64,000 nt of DNA from JBFMEX01 sp040752215 (GCA_040752215.1 JBFMEX010000067.1:1-64000); one strand, 5' to 3'; positions 34,111-43,451 are shown, numbered from the stretch's first letter. Notes: generated by a model not told the origin, from the letters alone. Program-made: numbers and translations.

Positions 34111-35526
34111 TTGCCCACCGCATTCGACGAGATGAACGGCCTCGGCAACGGCGTGCGCGCGCCCTACGTGGCGGTCGCCCAGTGGCTCGGCCGGCAGCGA
34201 CTCGAGGATCTCGAGCGCAAGCTCGCCGATGCGGAGACGCTGTTCCGACGCATCGGCATTACGTTCAACGTCTACGGCGAGGCCGACGCTGCCGAGCGGC
34301 TCATCCCGTTCGACATCGTGCCGAGAGTGATCGCCGCGCAGGAGTGGCGCCGGCTGGCGGCCGGGATCGAGCAGCGGGTGCGCGCGATCAACGCCTTCAT
34401 GCACGACATCTACCACCGTCAGGAGATCCTGCGCGCGGGGCGGATTCCCACCGAGCTCATCGTCCAGAACTCGGCCTTCGTGCCGGAGATGATCGGCGTC
34501 GATCCACCACGCGGCATCTACTCGCATATCATCGGCGTCGACATCGTCCGCACCGGCGAGAGCGACTTCTACGTGCTCGAGGACAACACGCGCACGCCGT
34601 CCGGCGTCTCCTACATGCTGGAGAACCGGGAGACGATGATGCACACGTTCCCAGACCTGTTCGAGCGCAATGCGGTGGCCCCGGTCGAGGACTATCCCGA
34701 TAACCTGCTGAAGACGCTCGCCAGCGTGGCGCCGGCAAATCTCGACCGCGAGCCGGAGATCGCGCTGCTGACGCCAGGCGTATTCAACAGTGCCTATTTC
34801 GAGCACTCGTTCCTGGCCGACGAGATGGGGATCGAGCTGGTCGAGGGGCAGGATCTCGTGGTGCTCGACGGCTACCTGCAGATGAAGACGACACGCGGAC
34901 TGAAGCGCGTCGACGTGCTCTACCGGCGCATCGACGACGAGTACCTGGACCCGCTCGTGTTCCGCCCGGATTCGCTGCTCGGAGTGCCGGGCCTGTTCGA
35001 CGTTTATCGCGCGGGCAGGGTGACGATCGTCAATGCGCCGGGCGCGGGCATCGCCGACGACAAGGCGATCTACAGCTACATTCCCGAGATCGTCGAGTTC
35101 TACATGGGTCGGCCGCCGCTGCTCGCGAACGTGCCGACCTACAATTGCCGGCGCGCCGACGATCTCGCCTACGTGCTCGCCCACCTCGGCGAGCTGGTGG
35201 TCAAGGAGGTGCACGGCTCCGGCGGTTACGGCATGCTGGTCGGTCCGGCAGCCACCAAGGCGGAGATCGAGGGGTTCCGGGCCAAGGTCATGGCGCGGCC
35301 AGACAATTACATCGCCCAGCCGACGCTCGCGTTGTCGACCTGTCCGACGATGGTGGACAAGGGCATTGCGCCGCGGCACGTGGACCTGAGGCCGTTCGTG
35401 CTGGTCGGCGACCGCGTGCGGCTGACACCCGGCGGACTGACGCGCGTGGCGCTCAAGGAAGGCTCGCTGGTCGTCAACTCCAGCCAGGGCGGCGGCACGA
35501 AGGACACCTGGGTGCTCGAGGAATAG
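34111..35526 (+). CDS. Circularly permuted ATP-grasp protein (Anbu operon)
   Basis: 471 residues from a TTG start that gives the usual family opening (FDEMNGLGNGVRAPY); ATG 34132 is an alternative. Family stretches are LIPFDIVPRVIAAQEWRRL, RAINAFMHDIYHRQEI, YVLEDNTRTPSGVSYMLENR, VVKEVHGSGGYGMLVGP and VDLRPFVLVGDRV, with the ATP-grasp residues in permuted order. The family (old DUF404/DUF407) is predicted to make amide bonds on peptides or amino acids. First gene of a four-gene operon with alpha-E, transglutaminase and Anbu; 37 bp precede the next gene. Confidence 0.93.
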   Translation: MPTAFDEMNGLGNGVRAPYVAVAQWLGRQRLEDLERKLADAETLFRRIGITFNVYGEADAAERLIPFDIVPRVIAAQEWRRLAAGIEQRVRAINAFMHDIYHRQEILRAGRIPTELIVQNSAFVPEMIGVDPPRGIYSHIIGVDIVRTGESDFYVLEDNTRTPSGVSYMLENRETMMHTFPDLFERNAVAPVEDYPDNLLKTLASVAPANLDREPEIALLTPGVFNSAYFEHSFLADEMGIELVEGQDLVVLDGYLQMKTTRGLKRVDVLYRRIDDEYLDPLVFRPDSLLGVPGLFDVYRAGRVTIVNAPGAGIADDKAIYSYIPEIVEFYMGRPPLLANVPTYNCRRADDLAYVLAHLGELVVKEVHGSGGYGMLVGPAATKAEIEGFRAKVMARPDNYIAQPTLALSTCPTMVDKGIAPRHVDLRPFVLVGDRVRLTPGGLTRVALKEGSLVVNSSQGGGTKDTWVLEE

Positions 35527-35563
35527 CCTTAGGACGCGAAACAGGGAAGGCCGAAGCCGAATT

Positions 35564-36511
35564 ATGCTCGGGCGAACCGCACACGATCTCTACTGGCTGT
35601 CGCGCTACATCGAGCGCGCAGAGAACATGGCGCGCTTGATCGACGTCGGCTACCGCATCGGGCTCACGCCGCGGAGCGGGCTCGGCCGCAGCGAGGAGTG
35701 GCGCTCGACGCTGAAGAGCACCGGCTGCGAGGAGGGCTATTTCGCCAAGCACGATGAGATCGACGTCCGCAGGATCATCGATTTCCTGCTTTTCGATGCC
35801 GACAACGCCTCGAGCGTCAGGTCCTGTCTCGCGACTGCGCGGCACAACGGACGCGCGCAGCGCACGGCGATGACGAGCGAGATGTGGGAGTGCCTCAATC
35901 AGACTTGGCTCGACTACGCCAGGATCCGGCCGGAATCGATCTCGATCGGCGAGCTGCCGGATCTCCTGTTGTGGATCAAGCAGCGCTCGGCGCTGTTCCG
36001 CGGCACGCTGCTCAACACCGTACTGCGCCGCGACGGCTTCTTCTTCAGTCAGCTCGGCACGTTCATCGAGCGCTCCGACAACACCGCGCGCATCCTCGAC
36101 GTCAAGTACTACCTGCTCCTGCCGCAGAACGAGATCGTCGGCGGCGGAATCGACAGCTACCAGTGGACGGCAATCCTGCGCTCCGTCGCCGCTCACCGCA
36201 GCTACCGCTGGGTGTACAAGGAAAGCTACAAGCCGTGGCGGATCGCCGAGTACCTGATCCTCAATGGCGAGATGCCGAGGTCGCTGCGCTACTGCGCCGA
36301 CGAGATCGATGCGACGCTCGATGCGCTCGGCGCCTCATACGGGACGAGGAACGGGTGCCACGAGCACGCCCATGCCAATCGAACGCTGCTCGGGGATCGC
36401 GATATCGCGACCATCATCCAGGGCGGGCTGCACGAGTTCTTGCTCGATTTCATCGCCCGCAACAACCGGCTCGGCGAGGAGATCGCCCGGGTCTACCATT
36501 TCGTCGATTGA
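35564..36511 (+). CDS. Alpha-E domain protein (DUF403)
   Basis: 315 residues, all helical. It begins MLGRTAHDLYWLSRYIERAENMAR, the standard start of the family, and keeps the internal pair RGTLLNTVLRRDGFFFSQLG and FIERSDNTARILDVKYY, a repeat of the opening motif. Alpha-E proteins are always next to the permuted ATP-grasp and transglutaminase genes and are thought to form part of a peptide-modifying complex. 11 bp separate it from the transglutaminase gene. Confidence 0.93.
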   Translation: MLGRTAHDLYWLSRYIERAENMARLIDVGYRIGLTPRSGLGRSEEWRSTLKSTGCEEGYFAKHDEIDVRRIIDFLLFDADNASSVRSCLATARHNGRAQRTAMTSEMWECLNQTWLDYARIRPESISIGELPDLLLWIKQRSALFRGTLLNTVLRRDGFFFSQLGTFIERSDNTARILDVKYYLLLPQNEIVGGGIDSYQWTAILRSVAAHRSYRWVYKESYKPWRIAEYLILNGEMPRSLRYCADEIDATLDALGASYGTRNGCHEHAHANRTLLGDRDIATIIQGGLHEFLLDFIARNNRLGEEIARVYHFVD

Positions 36512-36522
36512 GGGCCGCGCGC

Positions 36523-37326
36523 ATGCTGATCTCGGTTCTGCACCGCACGCGCTATGCCTACGAGAAGCCGGCCCGCTACTCGGTCGAGACGCTGCGACTT
36601 ACGCCCTCCGAGCACGAGGGGCAGCGGATCGTCGAGTGGGCCATCGAGGCGCCATCGTTCGACAAGGCGATCCGGTTCCGCGACGGCTTCGGCAACACGG
36701 TGCATCAGATTGCCGTCAGCGGGTCGCACGAGGAGATCGTCGTCGAGGTCCGCGGGATCGTCGATTGCAGGGACACCGCGGGCATCGTCAAGGGACTGGT
36801 GGAGGTGGCGCCGCCCCGGGTATTCCTCAGATTTACGCCGCAGACGACGCCGAGCGGTGAGATCGTCGATCTCGCCCGCGCCGTGCACGGTCGCGACACG
36901 CTCGAGCGACTGCACGGGTTGATGTCGGCGATCCGCGACCGGATCGACTACCAGGCGGGAGAGACGCACTCGCACACCTCGGCGGCAGAGGCGCTGAATG
37001 ATGGCAAGGGTGTGTGCCAGGACCATGCGCACGTCATGATCACGGCGGCGCGCGCGCTCTCGATCCCGGCGCGCTACATCACTGGCTACCTGATCGGCGA
37101 GGCGGAGGCGGGCCACGCCTGGGTCGAGGCCTGGGTCGAGGGGCTCGGCTGGGTTTCGTTCGATCCGGCCAATCGGATCTGCCCGACCGACCACTACGTC
37201 CGCCTTGCCGCGGGCCTCGACGCGACGACTGCGGCCCCGATCCGCGGCGCCCATCGTGGCGGCGATGGGGAAAGGCTTGACGTCGTCGTCGAAGTCGCGC
37301 AGCAAAGCGCCCAGCAGCAAAGCTGA
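36523..37326 (+). CDS. Transglutaminase-like cysteine protease (Anbu operon)
   Basis: 267 residues. The N-terminal beta domain (MLISVLHRTRYAYEKPARYS, LRLTPSEHEGQRI) is the bacterial transglutaminase N-region. The catalytic triad is visible: Cys in GKGVCQDHAHVM, His in AGHAWVEAWVEG and Asp in VSFDPANR. In this operon type it probably cuts or makes isopeptide bonds on the product of the ATP-grasp enzyme. No signal peptide, so it works in the cytoplasm with Anbu. Confidence 0.92.
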   Translation: MLISVLHRTRYAYEKPARYSVETLRLTPSEHEGQRIVEWAIEAPSFDKAIRFRDGFGNTVHQIAVSGSHEEIVVEVRGIVDCRDTAGIVKGLVEVAPPRVFLRFTPQTTPSGEIVDLARAVHGRDTLERLHGLMSAIRDRIDYQAGETHSHTSAAEALNDGKGVCQDHAHVMITAARALSIPARYITGYLIGEAEAGHAWVEAWVEGLGWVSFDPANRICPTDHYVRLAAGLDATTAAPIRGAHRGGDGERLDVVVEVAQQSAQQQS

Positions 37327-37354
37327 TCATTCGAACGCAAGAGGAAGGCGCGCG

Positions 37355-38086
37355 ATGACCTACTGTGTCGCGCTGAGGCTCGATCGCGGACTCGTCTTCG
37401 CGGCGGATACCCGCACCAATGCCGGCGTGGACAATGTCGCGCAGTACCGCAAGCTGCATTACTGGCGCCAGCCGGGCAACCGCGTGCTGGTGCTGCTGTC
37501 GGCCGGCAATCTTGCCATCACCCAGTCCGTGGTCAGCGTGCTGAACGAGCAGCTGTCGGCGGAGGATCGTGACGGGCCGACGCTGCTCACCGTTCCCTCC
37601 ATGTATCGCGCGGCGCGCCTCGTCGGCGATGCCGTCCGCGAGGTTCGCCGATCGGACGGGCCCGCGCTCGAGGCGAGCAAGACCGGCTTCTCGGCCTCCT
37701 TCATCCTCGGCGGGCAGATCGGCGACGAGGCGCCGCGCCTGTTCCAGATTTATGCCGAAGGCAACTTCATCGAGGCGAGCGACGACACGCCATTCCTGCA
37801 GATCGGCGAGCACAAGTACGGCAAGCCGATCCTCGACCGCGTCGCGCGGCCGGCGATGCGGCTTGGGGAGGCGGCCAAGCTCGTCCTGTTGTCGTTCGAT
37901 TCGACGCTGCGCTCGAACCTGTCCGTCGGGATGCCGATCGACCTTCTGGTCTACGAGCGCGATAGCCTCGACATCCGCCGGCAGAAGCGCATCGGCCAGG
38001 ACGACGAGTATTTCAAGACACTCTCTCAGCAATGGTCCGAGGCGCTGCGCGAGGCGTTCCAGAAGATAGACGAGTTCAACGTGTGA
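37355..38086 (+). CDS. Anbu, proteasome-type Ntn-hydrolase
   Basis: 243 residues behind GAGGAAGG. Met1 is followed by Thr2, the expected nucleophile after Met removal (MTYCVALRLDRGLVFAADTR), with the proteasome-like Asp in AADTRTN and Lys in YRKLHYW. GFSASFILGGQIGDEAPRLF and VLLSFDSTLRSNLSVGMPID are Anbu hallmarks, distinct from HslV. Anbu forms open ring-like assemblies; its substrate is unknown. It ends the operon and overlaps the end of the convergent ugd gene by 11 bp. Confidence 0.92.
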   Translation: MTYCVALRLDRGLVFAADTRTNAGVDNVAQYRKLHYWRQPGNRVLVLLSAGNLAITQSVVSVLNEQLSAEDRDGPTLLTVPSMYRAARLVGDAVREVRRSDGPALEASKTGFSASFILGGQIGDEAPRLFQIYAEGNFIEASDDTPFLQIGEHKYGKPILDRVARPAMRLGEAAKLVLLSFDSTLRSNLSVGMPIDLLVYERDSLDIRRQKRIGQDDEYFKTLSQQWSEALREAFQKIDEFNV

Positions 38087-39413
38087 TCTCGCCGGCCGGG
38101 CCGCTGCGAGCGCCGCGGCCGATGCCGACGTAGGCGAAGCCGGCCGCCTCTGCCGCTGCCGGCTGGAACACGTTGCGCAGGTCGACAAGCACGTTGCCGG
38201 CCATGCCGGCTCGCACGGCGCCGAGATCGAGGGCGCGGAACTCGTTCCACTCGGTGACGACGACGAGCGCGTCGGCACGCTCGGCGGCGGAGAGTGCGCT
38301 GTCGCACCAATGGACCCCAGGCAGCAGCGGCTCGGCCTGCTTGCGTCCCTCGGGGTCGTAGGCGCGCACGGTGGCGCCGCGTGCCTGAAGCATCGGCACG
38401 ATGACGAGGCTCGGCGCGTCGCGCATGTCGTCGGTGTTGGGCTTGAAGGTGATGCCGAGTACGCCGATCGTCTTGCCGGCGACCGAGCCGCCGCAGGCGC
38501 GCTCGACGCGGGTCGCCATGGCGATCTTGCGCTCCTCGTTGACACGCTGCACCTGCTCGACGAGCGACACGGGGGCGCGGTGCTCGCGGGCGATGCGGAC
38601 CAGGGCGGAGACGTCCTTGGGAAAGCACGAGCCGCCGTAGCCCGGACCCGGATGCAGGAACTTGTCGCCGATGCGCCGGTCCTTGCCGATCGCGCTGGCG
38701 ACCTCGTGCACGTCCGCGCCGACCTCCTCGCACAGATCGGCAATCTCGTTGATGAAGCTGATCTTCATGGCGAGGAAGGCATTGGCCGCGTACTTGGCGA
38801 GCTCGGCGGATTCGCGGCTGGTGAAGATCACCGGCGCGTTGCGCAGCGAGAGCGGTTTGTAGAGCGTCTCCATCAGCGCCCGGGCGCGGGCATCGTCGAC
38901 GCCGACGAGAACGCGATCCGGGTGGGTGAAGTCCTGGATTGCCGAGCCCTCGCGCAGGAACTCCGGGTTCGAGCACACCGCATACTCGCCGGCCGGGTTG
39001 GCGGCGTTCAGCCGGCGCTCGATCTCGCGGCTGGTTCCGACCGGCACCGTCGACTTGGTGGTGATGACCGTGAAGCCGGTGAGATGCGGGGCGAGTTCCT
39101 CGACCGCGGCGAACACGTAGCTGAGATCGGCGTAGCCGTCGCCGCGGCGCATCGGCGTGCCGACGGCCAGGAACACGATGTCGGCATCGCGCACCGCCGG
39201 GCCGAGGTCGCCTGAGAAGCGGAGCCGGCCGGCGCGCATGTTGCGCTCCATCAGATCCTCGAGCCCGGGCTCGTAGATCGGCGAGCGGCCGGCCTCGAGC
39301 TCGGCGAGGCGAGCAGGATCCTTGTCGACGCAAGTCACTATCCAACCGAACTCGGAGAAGCAGGCCGCCGAGACGAGGCCGACATAGCCGCCGCCGATCA
39401 TGCAGATCTTCAC
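38076..39413 (-). CDS. ugd: UDP-glucose 6-dehydrogenase
   Basis: 445 residues from a GTG start that gives VKICMIGGGYVGLVSAACFS; ATG 39401 is the alternative. NAD site GGGYVGL, catalytic Cys in GPGYGGSCFPKD, Lys in AKYAANAFLAMKISFINE, and C-terminal VLGITFKPNTDDMRDAPS. It oxidises UDP-glucose to UDP-glucuronate for surface polysaccharides, and here also a possible donor for glucuronosyl lipids made by the PlcP-linked transferase. It is divergent from the GT2 operon across 310 bp. Confidence 0.95.
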   Translation of the reverse strand: MKICMIGGGYVGLVSAACFSEFGWIVTCVDKDPARLAELEAGRSPIYEPGLEDLMERNMRAGRLRFSGDLGPAVRDADIVFLAVGTPMRRGDGYADLSYVFAAVEELAPHLTGFTVITTKSTVPVGTSREIERRLNAANPAGEYAVCSNPEFLREGSAIQDFTHPDRVLVGVDDARARALMETLYKPLSLRNAPVIFTSRESAELAKYAANAFLAMKISFINEIADLCEEVGADVHEVASAIGKDRRIGDKFLHPGPGYGGSCFPKDVSALVRIAREHRAPVSLVEQVQRVNEERKIAMATRVERACGGSVAGKTIGVLGITFKPNTDDMRDAPSLVIVPMLQARGATVRAYDPEGRKQAEPLLPGVHWCDSALSAAERADALVVVTEWNEFRALDLGAVRAGMAGNVLVDLRNVFQPAAAEAAGFAYVGIGRGARSGPAGEITR

Positions 39414-39723
39414 GTTCTGGGTCCCCCTCGAGTGGCAGGGCCGCACCGGCGTCGGGCGCGTGCGAGGCTTCTCTAGCATCCTTGGCCCGGTCCTGCCGCC
39501 CCCCGATTCGGCGATCGTTGTGGAATGGCTGACGGCGTATACCCCGTAGCGGCCAACCGGTTCGCCCAAATGCCACAATCACGTGACATTGGCCGCTCGG
39601 AAATCCGGCAATCGGGCTCTTGTCGGCGCTGCCGCACCGCTTGCGCCAATCGGCGGAAAGTCCGATATCCCACTCGGCCCAGGCGCGGCTGCGCTCGCAG
39701 CGCCGGCACTTGCGACGGACCAG
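39414..39723. other. 310 bp divergent region between ugd and the GT2 gene
   Basis: Holds both promoters. If the GT2 gene starts at ATG 39583 instead of 39724, part of this is coding. No clear operator, promoter pair or RNA structure was seen; AATGTCACGTGATTGT near 39580 contains a short CACGTG palindrome of unknown meaning. Confidence 0.4.
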
Positions 39724-40779
39724 ATGGCTGAGACCAAGGACGTGCTCCAGGAACGCCGGACCGACCGCGGCACGCGGCTCTCGGTCGTCATACCCGTGCT
39801 CAACGAGAGCCGCGGCCTCGATCCGCTGCTGGCGCGGCTCGTTCCGGTTCTCGATGCGACCGGGCTTGCATTCGATATCGTGTTTGTCGACGACGGCTCG
39901 ACCGACGATACGCTCGCCATGCTGCGCCGGCTCCACGCGGCCGACCCCCGCATCCGCGCCGTCTCGTTCAGCCGCAACTTCGGCAAGGAGATCGCGGTTG
40001 CGGCGGGCCTCGAATACGCCACCGGCGACGTGGTGGTGCTGATGGACGCCGACCTGCAGCACCCGCCGGAGATGATTCCGGCGCTCATCGCGCGCTGGCG
40101 GGAAGGCTACGACATCGTTTACGGGCAGCGTACCGACCGCGATGCCGACAGCCTATCGCGACGCATTCTTGCGCGTGCCTTCTATGCGGTCTTCCGCGTC
40201 CTCTCGGGCACCGAGCTGCCGACGAACGCGGGCGACTTCCGGCTGCTCGACCGGCGTGCAGTCGACGCGCTCAATCGGCTCGGCGAGCGGGCGCGGTTCA
40301 ACAAGGGGCTGTTCGCCTGGATCGGGTTCAAGTCTACCGGCATCCCTTTCGACGCTCCCGATCGCGTGCACGGCGAGCCGTCGCGGTGGCGACCGCGCAA
40401 GCTGCTCAGGTTCGCGCTCGACGGTCTCGCCTCGTTCTCGACCATCCCGCTCCGGATCTGGTCCTATGTCGGGCTGGCCTTCTCGGCGCTCGCCTTTGCC
40501 TACATCGTTCTGTTTCTCGCCAAGACACTGCTGTTCGGCATCGACCAGGCCGGCTTCCCGACGCTCGTCATCTCGATCATGTTCTTCGCCGGCGTGCAGC
40601 TGATCTCGCTCGGCGTGATAGGCGAGTACCTGGGGCGTATCTATGAGGAGGTGAAGGCACGTCCGCTCTATCTCGTGGCCGAGGAGATCGGGATCGATGC
40701 CGGACCGGCGGCGGGCCAGAAAACGCCGCGGGCGATTGCAGATCGCGTGCGCGAGACCAGCGTCGACGCGGCCGAGTAG
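39724..40779 (+). CDS. GT2 polyprenyl-phosphate glycosyltransferase (GtrB/DPM1-like)
   Basis: 351 residues from MAETKDVLQE; a start at 39583 would add 47 low-complexity residues. GT2 motifs: LSVVIPVLNESRGLDPLL, VFVDDGSTDDTLAML, SFSRNFGKEIAVAAGLEYA and VVLMDADLQHPPEM, with DFRLLDRRAVDAL. Two C-terminal membrane helices follow (WSYVGLAFSALAFAYIVLFLA; LVISIMFFAGVQLISLGVIG). Such enzymes load a sugar onto undecaprenyl phosphate. With the GtrA-like flippase two genes on, this looks like a lipid-linked sugar pathway. Confidence 0.92.
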   Translation: MAETKDVLQERRTDRGTRLSVVIPVLNESRGLDPLLARLVPVLDATGLAFDIVFVDDGSTDDTLAMLRRLHAADPRIRAVSFSRNFGKEIAVAAGLEYATGDVVVLMDADLQHPPEMIPALIARWREGYDIVYGQRTDRDADSLSRRILARAFYAVFRVLSGTELPTNAGDFRLLDRRAVDALNRLGERARFNKGLFAWIGFKSTGIPFDAPDRVHGEPSRWRPRKLLRFALDGLASFSTIPLRIWSYVGLAFSALAFAYIVLFLAKTLLFGIDQAGFPTLVISIMFFAGVQLISLGVIGEYLGRIYEEVKARPLYLVAEEIGIDAGPAAGQKTPRAIADRVRETSVDAAE

Positions 40780-40800
40780 CATAGCGGGGCAGCCGACGAC

Positions 40801-41679
40801 ATGGGGGCCGGGCCAGCGCTACTCATCCTGACCGCCGACGACTACGCGATGACCGAGGGCGTCTCGCGGGGCATCCGCGAGCTCGCCGCGGCACGGCGCC
40901 TTTCGGCGACGAGCGCGATGACGAGCATGCGCCACTGGCCCGAGCAGGCGCGGGCAATCGCGCCGCTGCGCGATCGGATCGCTGTGGGCCTCCACTTAAA
41001 CCTGACGCTAGGGGCGCCGATCGGGGCAATGCCGCGCCTCGCCCGGTCCGGCACCCTGCCACCGCTCGGCGCGATCGTCGGCGCTGCGATCAAGGGCGCG
41101 ATCGATGCCGGCGAGGTGAGGAGTGAGCTCGAGCGCCAGCTGGATGCATTCGAGGCCGGGCTCGGCCATCCTCCGGACCACGTCGACGGCCATCAGCACG
41201 TGCATGCACTGCCGGGGATCGCCCGCGTCGTCGCCGAGACGATCGCACGGCGCTATCCGCGGCTGCCGCCGCTGGTGCGCAATCCGGCCGACCGGGTGGC
41301 ACGCATCGTCGCCAGGCGGACGGCGGTCGCCAAGGCACTGACGCTTGCATGGCTGTCGCGTGGCCTGGCGGCCGAGCTGGCTGGCCGAGGGCTTCCCACC
41401 AACGACAGCTTCTCCGGCGTGACCGATTTCGAGCCGCAGGCGACGGCGCGCGACCTCGGTCGTGCTCTGCTCGGCGCCGGCGCGGCGCATCTCGTGATGT
41501 GCCATCCGGGCTACCCGGATGCGGAGCTCGCGAGCCTCGATCCCGTCACCGCACGCCGGCTCGCGGAGCTGCGACTGCTCGCGGCCGATAGCGGGATCGG
41601 TGCGCCGATCTGGCATGCGGCGCGGGCGGCCGACGGGCCGGCGATCGATTGGCACGGCATCATCGGAGCGGTGGGATGA
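40801..41679 (+). CDS. ChbG/HpnK (YdjC) family carbohydrate deacetylase
   Basis: 292 residues. Metal site TADDYAMTEGVSRGI and VDGHQHVHALPGIARVV; also AVGLHLNLTLGAPIG and MCHPGYPDAEL. The family removes acetyl groups from N-acetyl sugars, including chito-oligosaccharides and hopanoid glucosamine. Placed between a GtrB-like transferase and a GtrA-like flippase, it probably deacetylates the lipid-linked sugar. Its stop overlaps the gtrA start (ATGA). Confidence 0.9.
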   Translation: MGAGPALLILTADDYAMTEGVSRGIRELAAARRLSATSAMTSMRHWPEQARAIAPLRDRIAVGLHLNLTLGAPIGAMPRLARSGTLPPLGAIVGAAIKGAIDAGEVRSELERQLDAFEAGLGHPPDHVDGHQHVHALPGIARVVAETIARRYPRLPPLVRNPADRVARIVARRTAVAKALTLAWLSRGLAAELAGRGLPTNDSFSGVTDFEPQATARDLGRALLGAGAAHLVMCHPGYPDAELASLDPVTARRLAELRLLAADSGIGAPIWHAARAADGPAIDWHGIIGAVG

Positions 41680-42101
41680 GCAGTGGTGGCGAGCAGAGGT
41701 CCGGCCGCAGCCCGGTGCAGCACTGGGCGGGGTTTCTCGCGAGCGGAGCAATCGCGTTCACGGTCGATGCCGGCGTGCTTGCGGTGCTCACGCGCGGGCT
41801 CGGAATCGATCCGTTTCTGGCCCGGCTCGCTGCCATTGCAGTGGCGATGGTGGCCGGCTGGCTCGCCCATCGCCGCCTCACGTTCGCGGTCACGGCGCCG
41901 CCGACGCTCGCGGAGTTTGCCTCCTATGCCACGTTGGCGTGGAGTGTGGCGGCATTCAACTACGCGGTCTATGCCGCGGTGCTGCTGCTCGCTCCCGGAA
42001 CCGATCCGATCCTGGCACTCGTCGTCTCGTCGCTGGCGGCGATGACCGCGAGCTACCTCGGCATGCGGCTCGGCGTGTTCCGAAAGCGGCGTGCGGGCTG
42101 A
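41676..42101 (+). CDS. GtrA-family membrane protein (lipid-linked sugar flippase)
   Basis: 141 residues with four predicted membrane segments (LASGAIAFTVDAGVLAVLT, LARLAAIAVAMVAGWLAHRR, ATLAWSVAAFNYAVYAAVLL, LALVVSSLAAMTASYLGMR). GtrA proteins are thought to flip polyprenyl-phosphate sugars made by GtrB-type enzymes. Last of the GT2-ChbG-GtrA operon, translationally coupled to the deacetylase. It is convergent with the HlyD-type gene, 24 bp apart. Confidence 0.88.
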   Translation: MSSGGEQRSGRSPVQHWAGFLASGAIAFTVDAGVLAVLTRGLGIDPFLARLAAIAVAMVAGWLAHRRLTFAVTAPPTLAEFASYATLAWSVAAFNYAVYAAVLLLAPGTDPILALVVSSLAAMTASYLGMRLGVFRKRRAG

Positions 42102-42125
42102 CGCCCGGGCGATTGGCGCCGAGGC

Positions 42126-43451
42126 TCAGCGCTCGCGGAAGGCCTTGGCGAACTGGTCCTCGATCGGCTTCCACAGGTAGGAGAGCGCGGTCCGGTCCTC
42201 GGTCTTGATCTGCACGTCGGCCGGCATGCCGGGGATCAGCTTGCCGTTGCCGAGCTTGGCCAGCTCCTCATCGGAGATGGTGATGCGCACGAGGAAGTAG
42301 GAGAGGCCGGTGCGCTCCTCGTGGGTCAGGTCGGCGGCGATGCGACTGACGGTGCCGAAGATCTCCGGCGTGGTGCGCGAGTTGAACGCCGAGAAGCGGA
42401 TCGCGGCCTCCGCTCCGGGCCGCACTTGCTCGATGTGGAGTGGATCGATCTTGGCCTCGACGACGAGCTTGTCGCCGCCCGGCACGATCAGCATCAACGG
42501 CTCGCTCGGGTTGATGACGCCACCGACGGTATGCACGGCGAGCTGGTGCACGTAGCCCGCTTGCGGCGCGCGAATCTCGATGCGCTTCAGCTGGTCCTCG
42601 GCGGCGACCGCGCGCTCGGTGAGCTCGGTCATCTTTGACTGGCCCTCGCGCAGCTCCTTGACGATCTCGGTCTTCAGCTCCTGCTCGCGCTGCAGCATGT
42701 GCAGCTCGATCTCGGCGATCTTGCCCTTGGATTGCGCGGCCGATGCCTGCAGCTGGGCGCGCTCGCCCTCGAGACGGGCCGCCTCACGGCGCAGTGCGAC
42801 CATCTTGGTGGTGGTGACGAGCTGCTTGGCCTCCAGTGTCTCGAGGCCGGCCAGCTCCTTGCCGATGAGCTCGATCTCGGTCGCCTTGGAGTCCTTTTGG
42901 GCGACGAGTCCGGCGATCTCCTCCTTGAGCTGGGCAATGCGCTCCTGGAGCTGTGCCTTCTCGCCGGCGCTGGTCTTGCGCCGGCTCGAGAACAGGCTCT
43001 GCTCGCCGTGATGGATGTCGGCGATCTCCGGCTCGCTTCGGCGGGAAGCGAGCGCGTCGGGCAGCTTGAAGCCGGCGGCGTCGTCGCGCTCGGCCTTGAG
43101 GCGGGCGGTGCGGATCGCCAGCTCGTCGATCTGCTTGGAGATCATCTGCAGGTTGGCGCGGGTCACCGTCTCGTCCAGCCGGACGAGCAGGTCGCCGGTC
43201 TTCACGTAGTCGCCGTCCTTGACTGTGATCTGGCCGACGACGCCGCCGGTCGGGTGCTGCACCTTCTTGACGTTGGAATCGACTACCACGGTGCCGGGCG
43301 CGATCACAGCACCGGCGAGGGGCGCGGTCGCGGCCCATCCGCCGACGCCGGCGAACAGCACCAGGACGACGAGGAAGCCGCCCATCATGTAGCGCGAGAG
43401 GTTGGTCGAGGGTCCGCCCTCGGGCAGGGCCGGCAAGTCGGAGCGCGACAT
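42126..43451 (-). CDS. Type I secretion membrane-fusion protein (HlyD/PrtE family)
   Basis: 441 residues: one N-terminal membrane helix (MMGGFLVVLVLFAGVGGWAA), a biotinyl-lipoyl half-motif (VQHPTGGVVGQITVKDGDYV), a long coiled coil from about 105 to 290 and the closing beta domain (IRAPQAGYVHQLAVHTVGG, PGMPADVQIKTEDRTALSYL, the HlyD-family ending). It links the inner-membrane ABC exporter to TolC. Its ATG overlaps the exporter stop (TGATG). The TolC partner is not in the window. Confidence 0.94.
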   Translation of the reverse strand: MSRSDLPALPEGGPSTNLSRYMMGGFLVVLVLFAGVGGWAATAPLAGAVIAPGTVVVDSNVKKVQHPTGGVVGQITVKDGDYVKTGDLLVRLDETVTRANLQMISKQIDELAIRTARLKAERDDAAGFKLPDALASRRSEPEIADIHHGEQSLFSSRRKTSAGEKAQLQERIAQLKEEIAGLVAQKDSKATEIELIGKELAGLETLEAKQLVTTTKMVALRREAARLEGERAQLQASAAQSKGKIAEIELHMLQREQELKTEIVKELREGQSKMTELTERAVAAEDQLKRIEIRAPQAGYVHQLAVHTVGGVINPSEPLMLIVPGGDKLVVEAKIDPLHIEQVRPGAEAAIRFSAFNSRTTPEIFGTVSRIAADLTHEERTGLSYFLVRITISDEELAKLGNGKLIPGMPADVQIKTEDRTALSYLWKPIEDQFAKAFRER

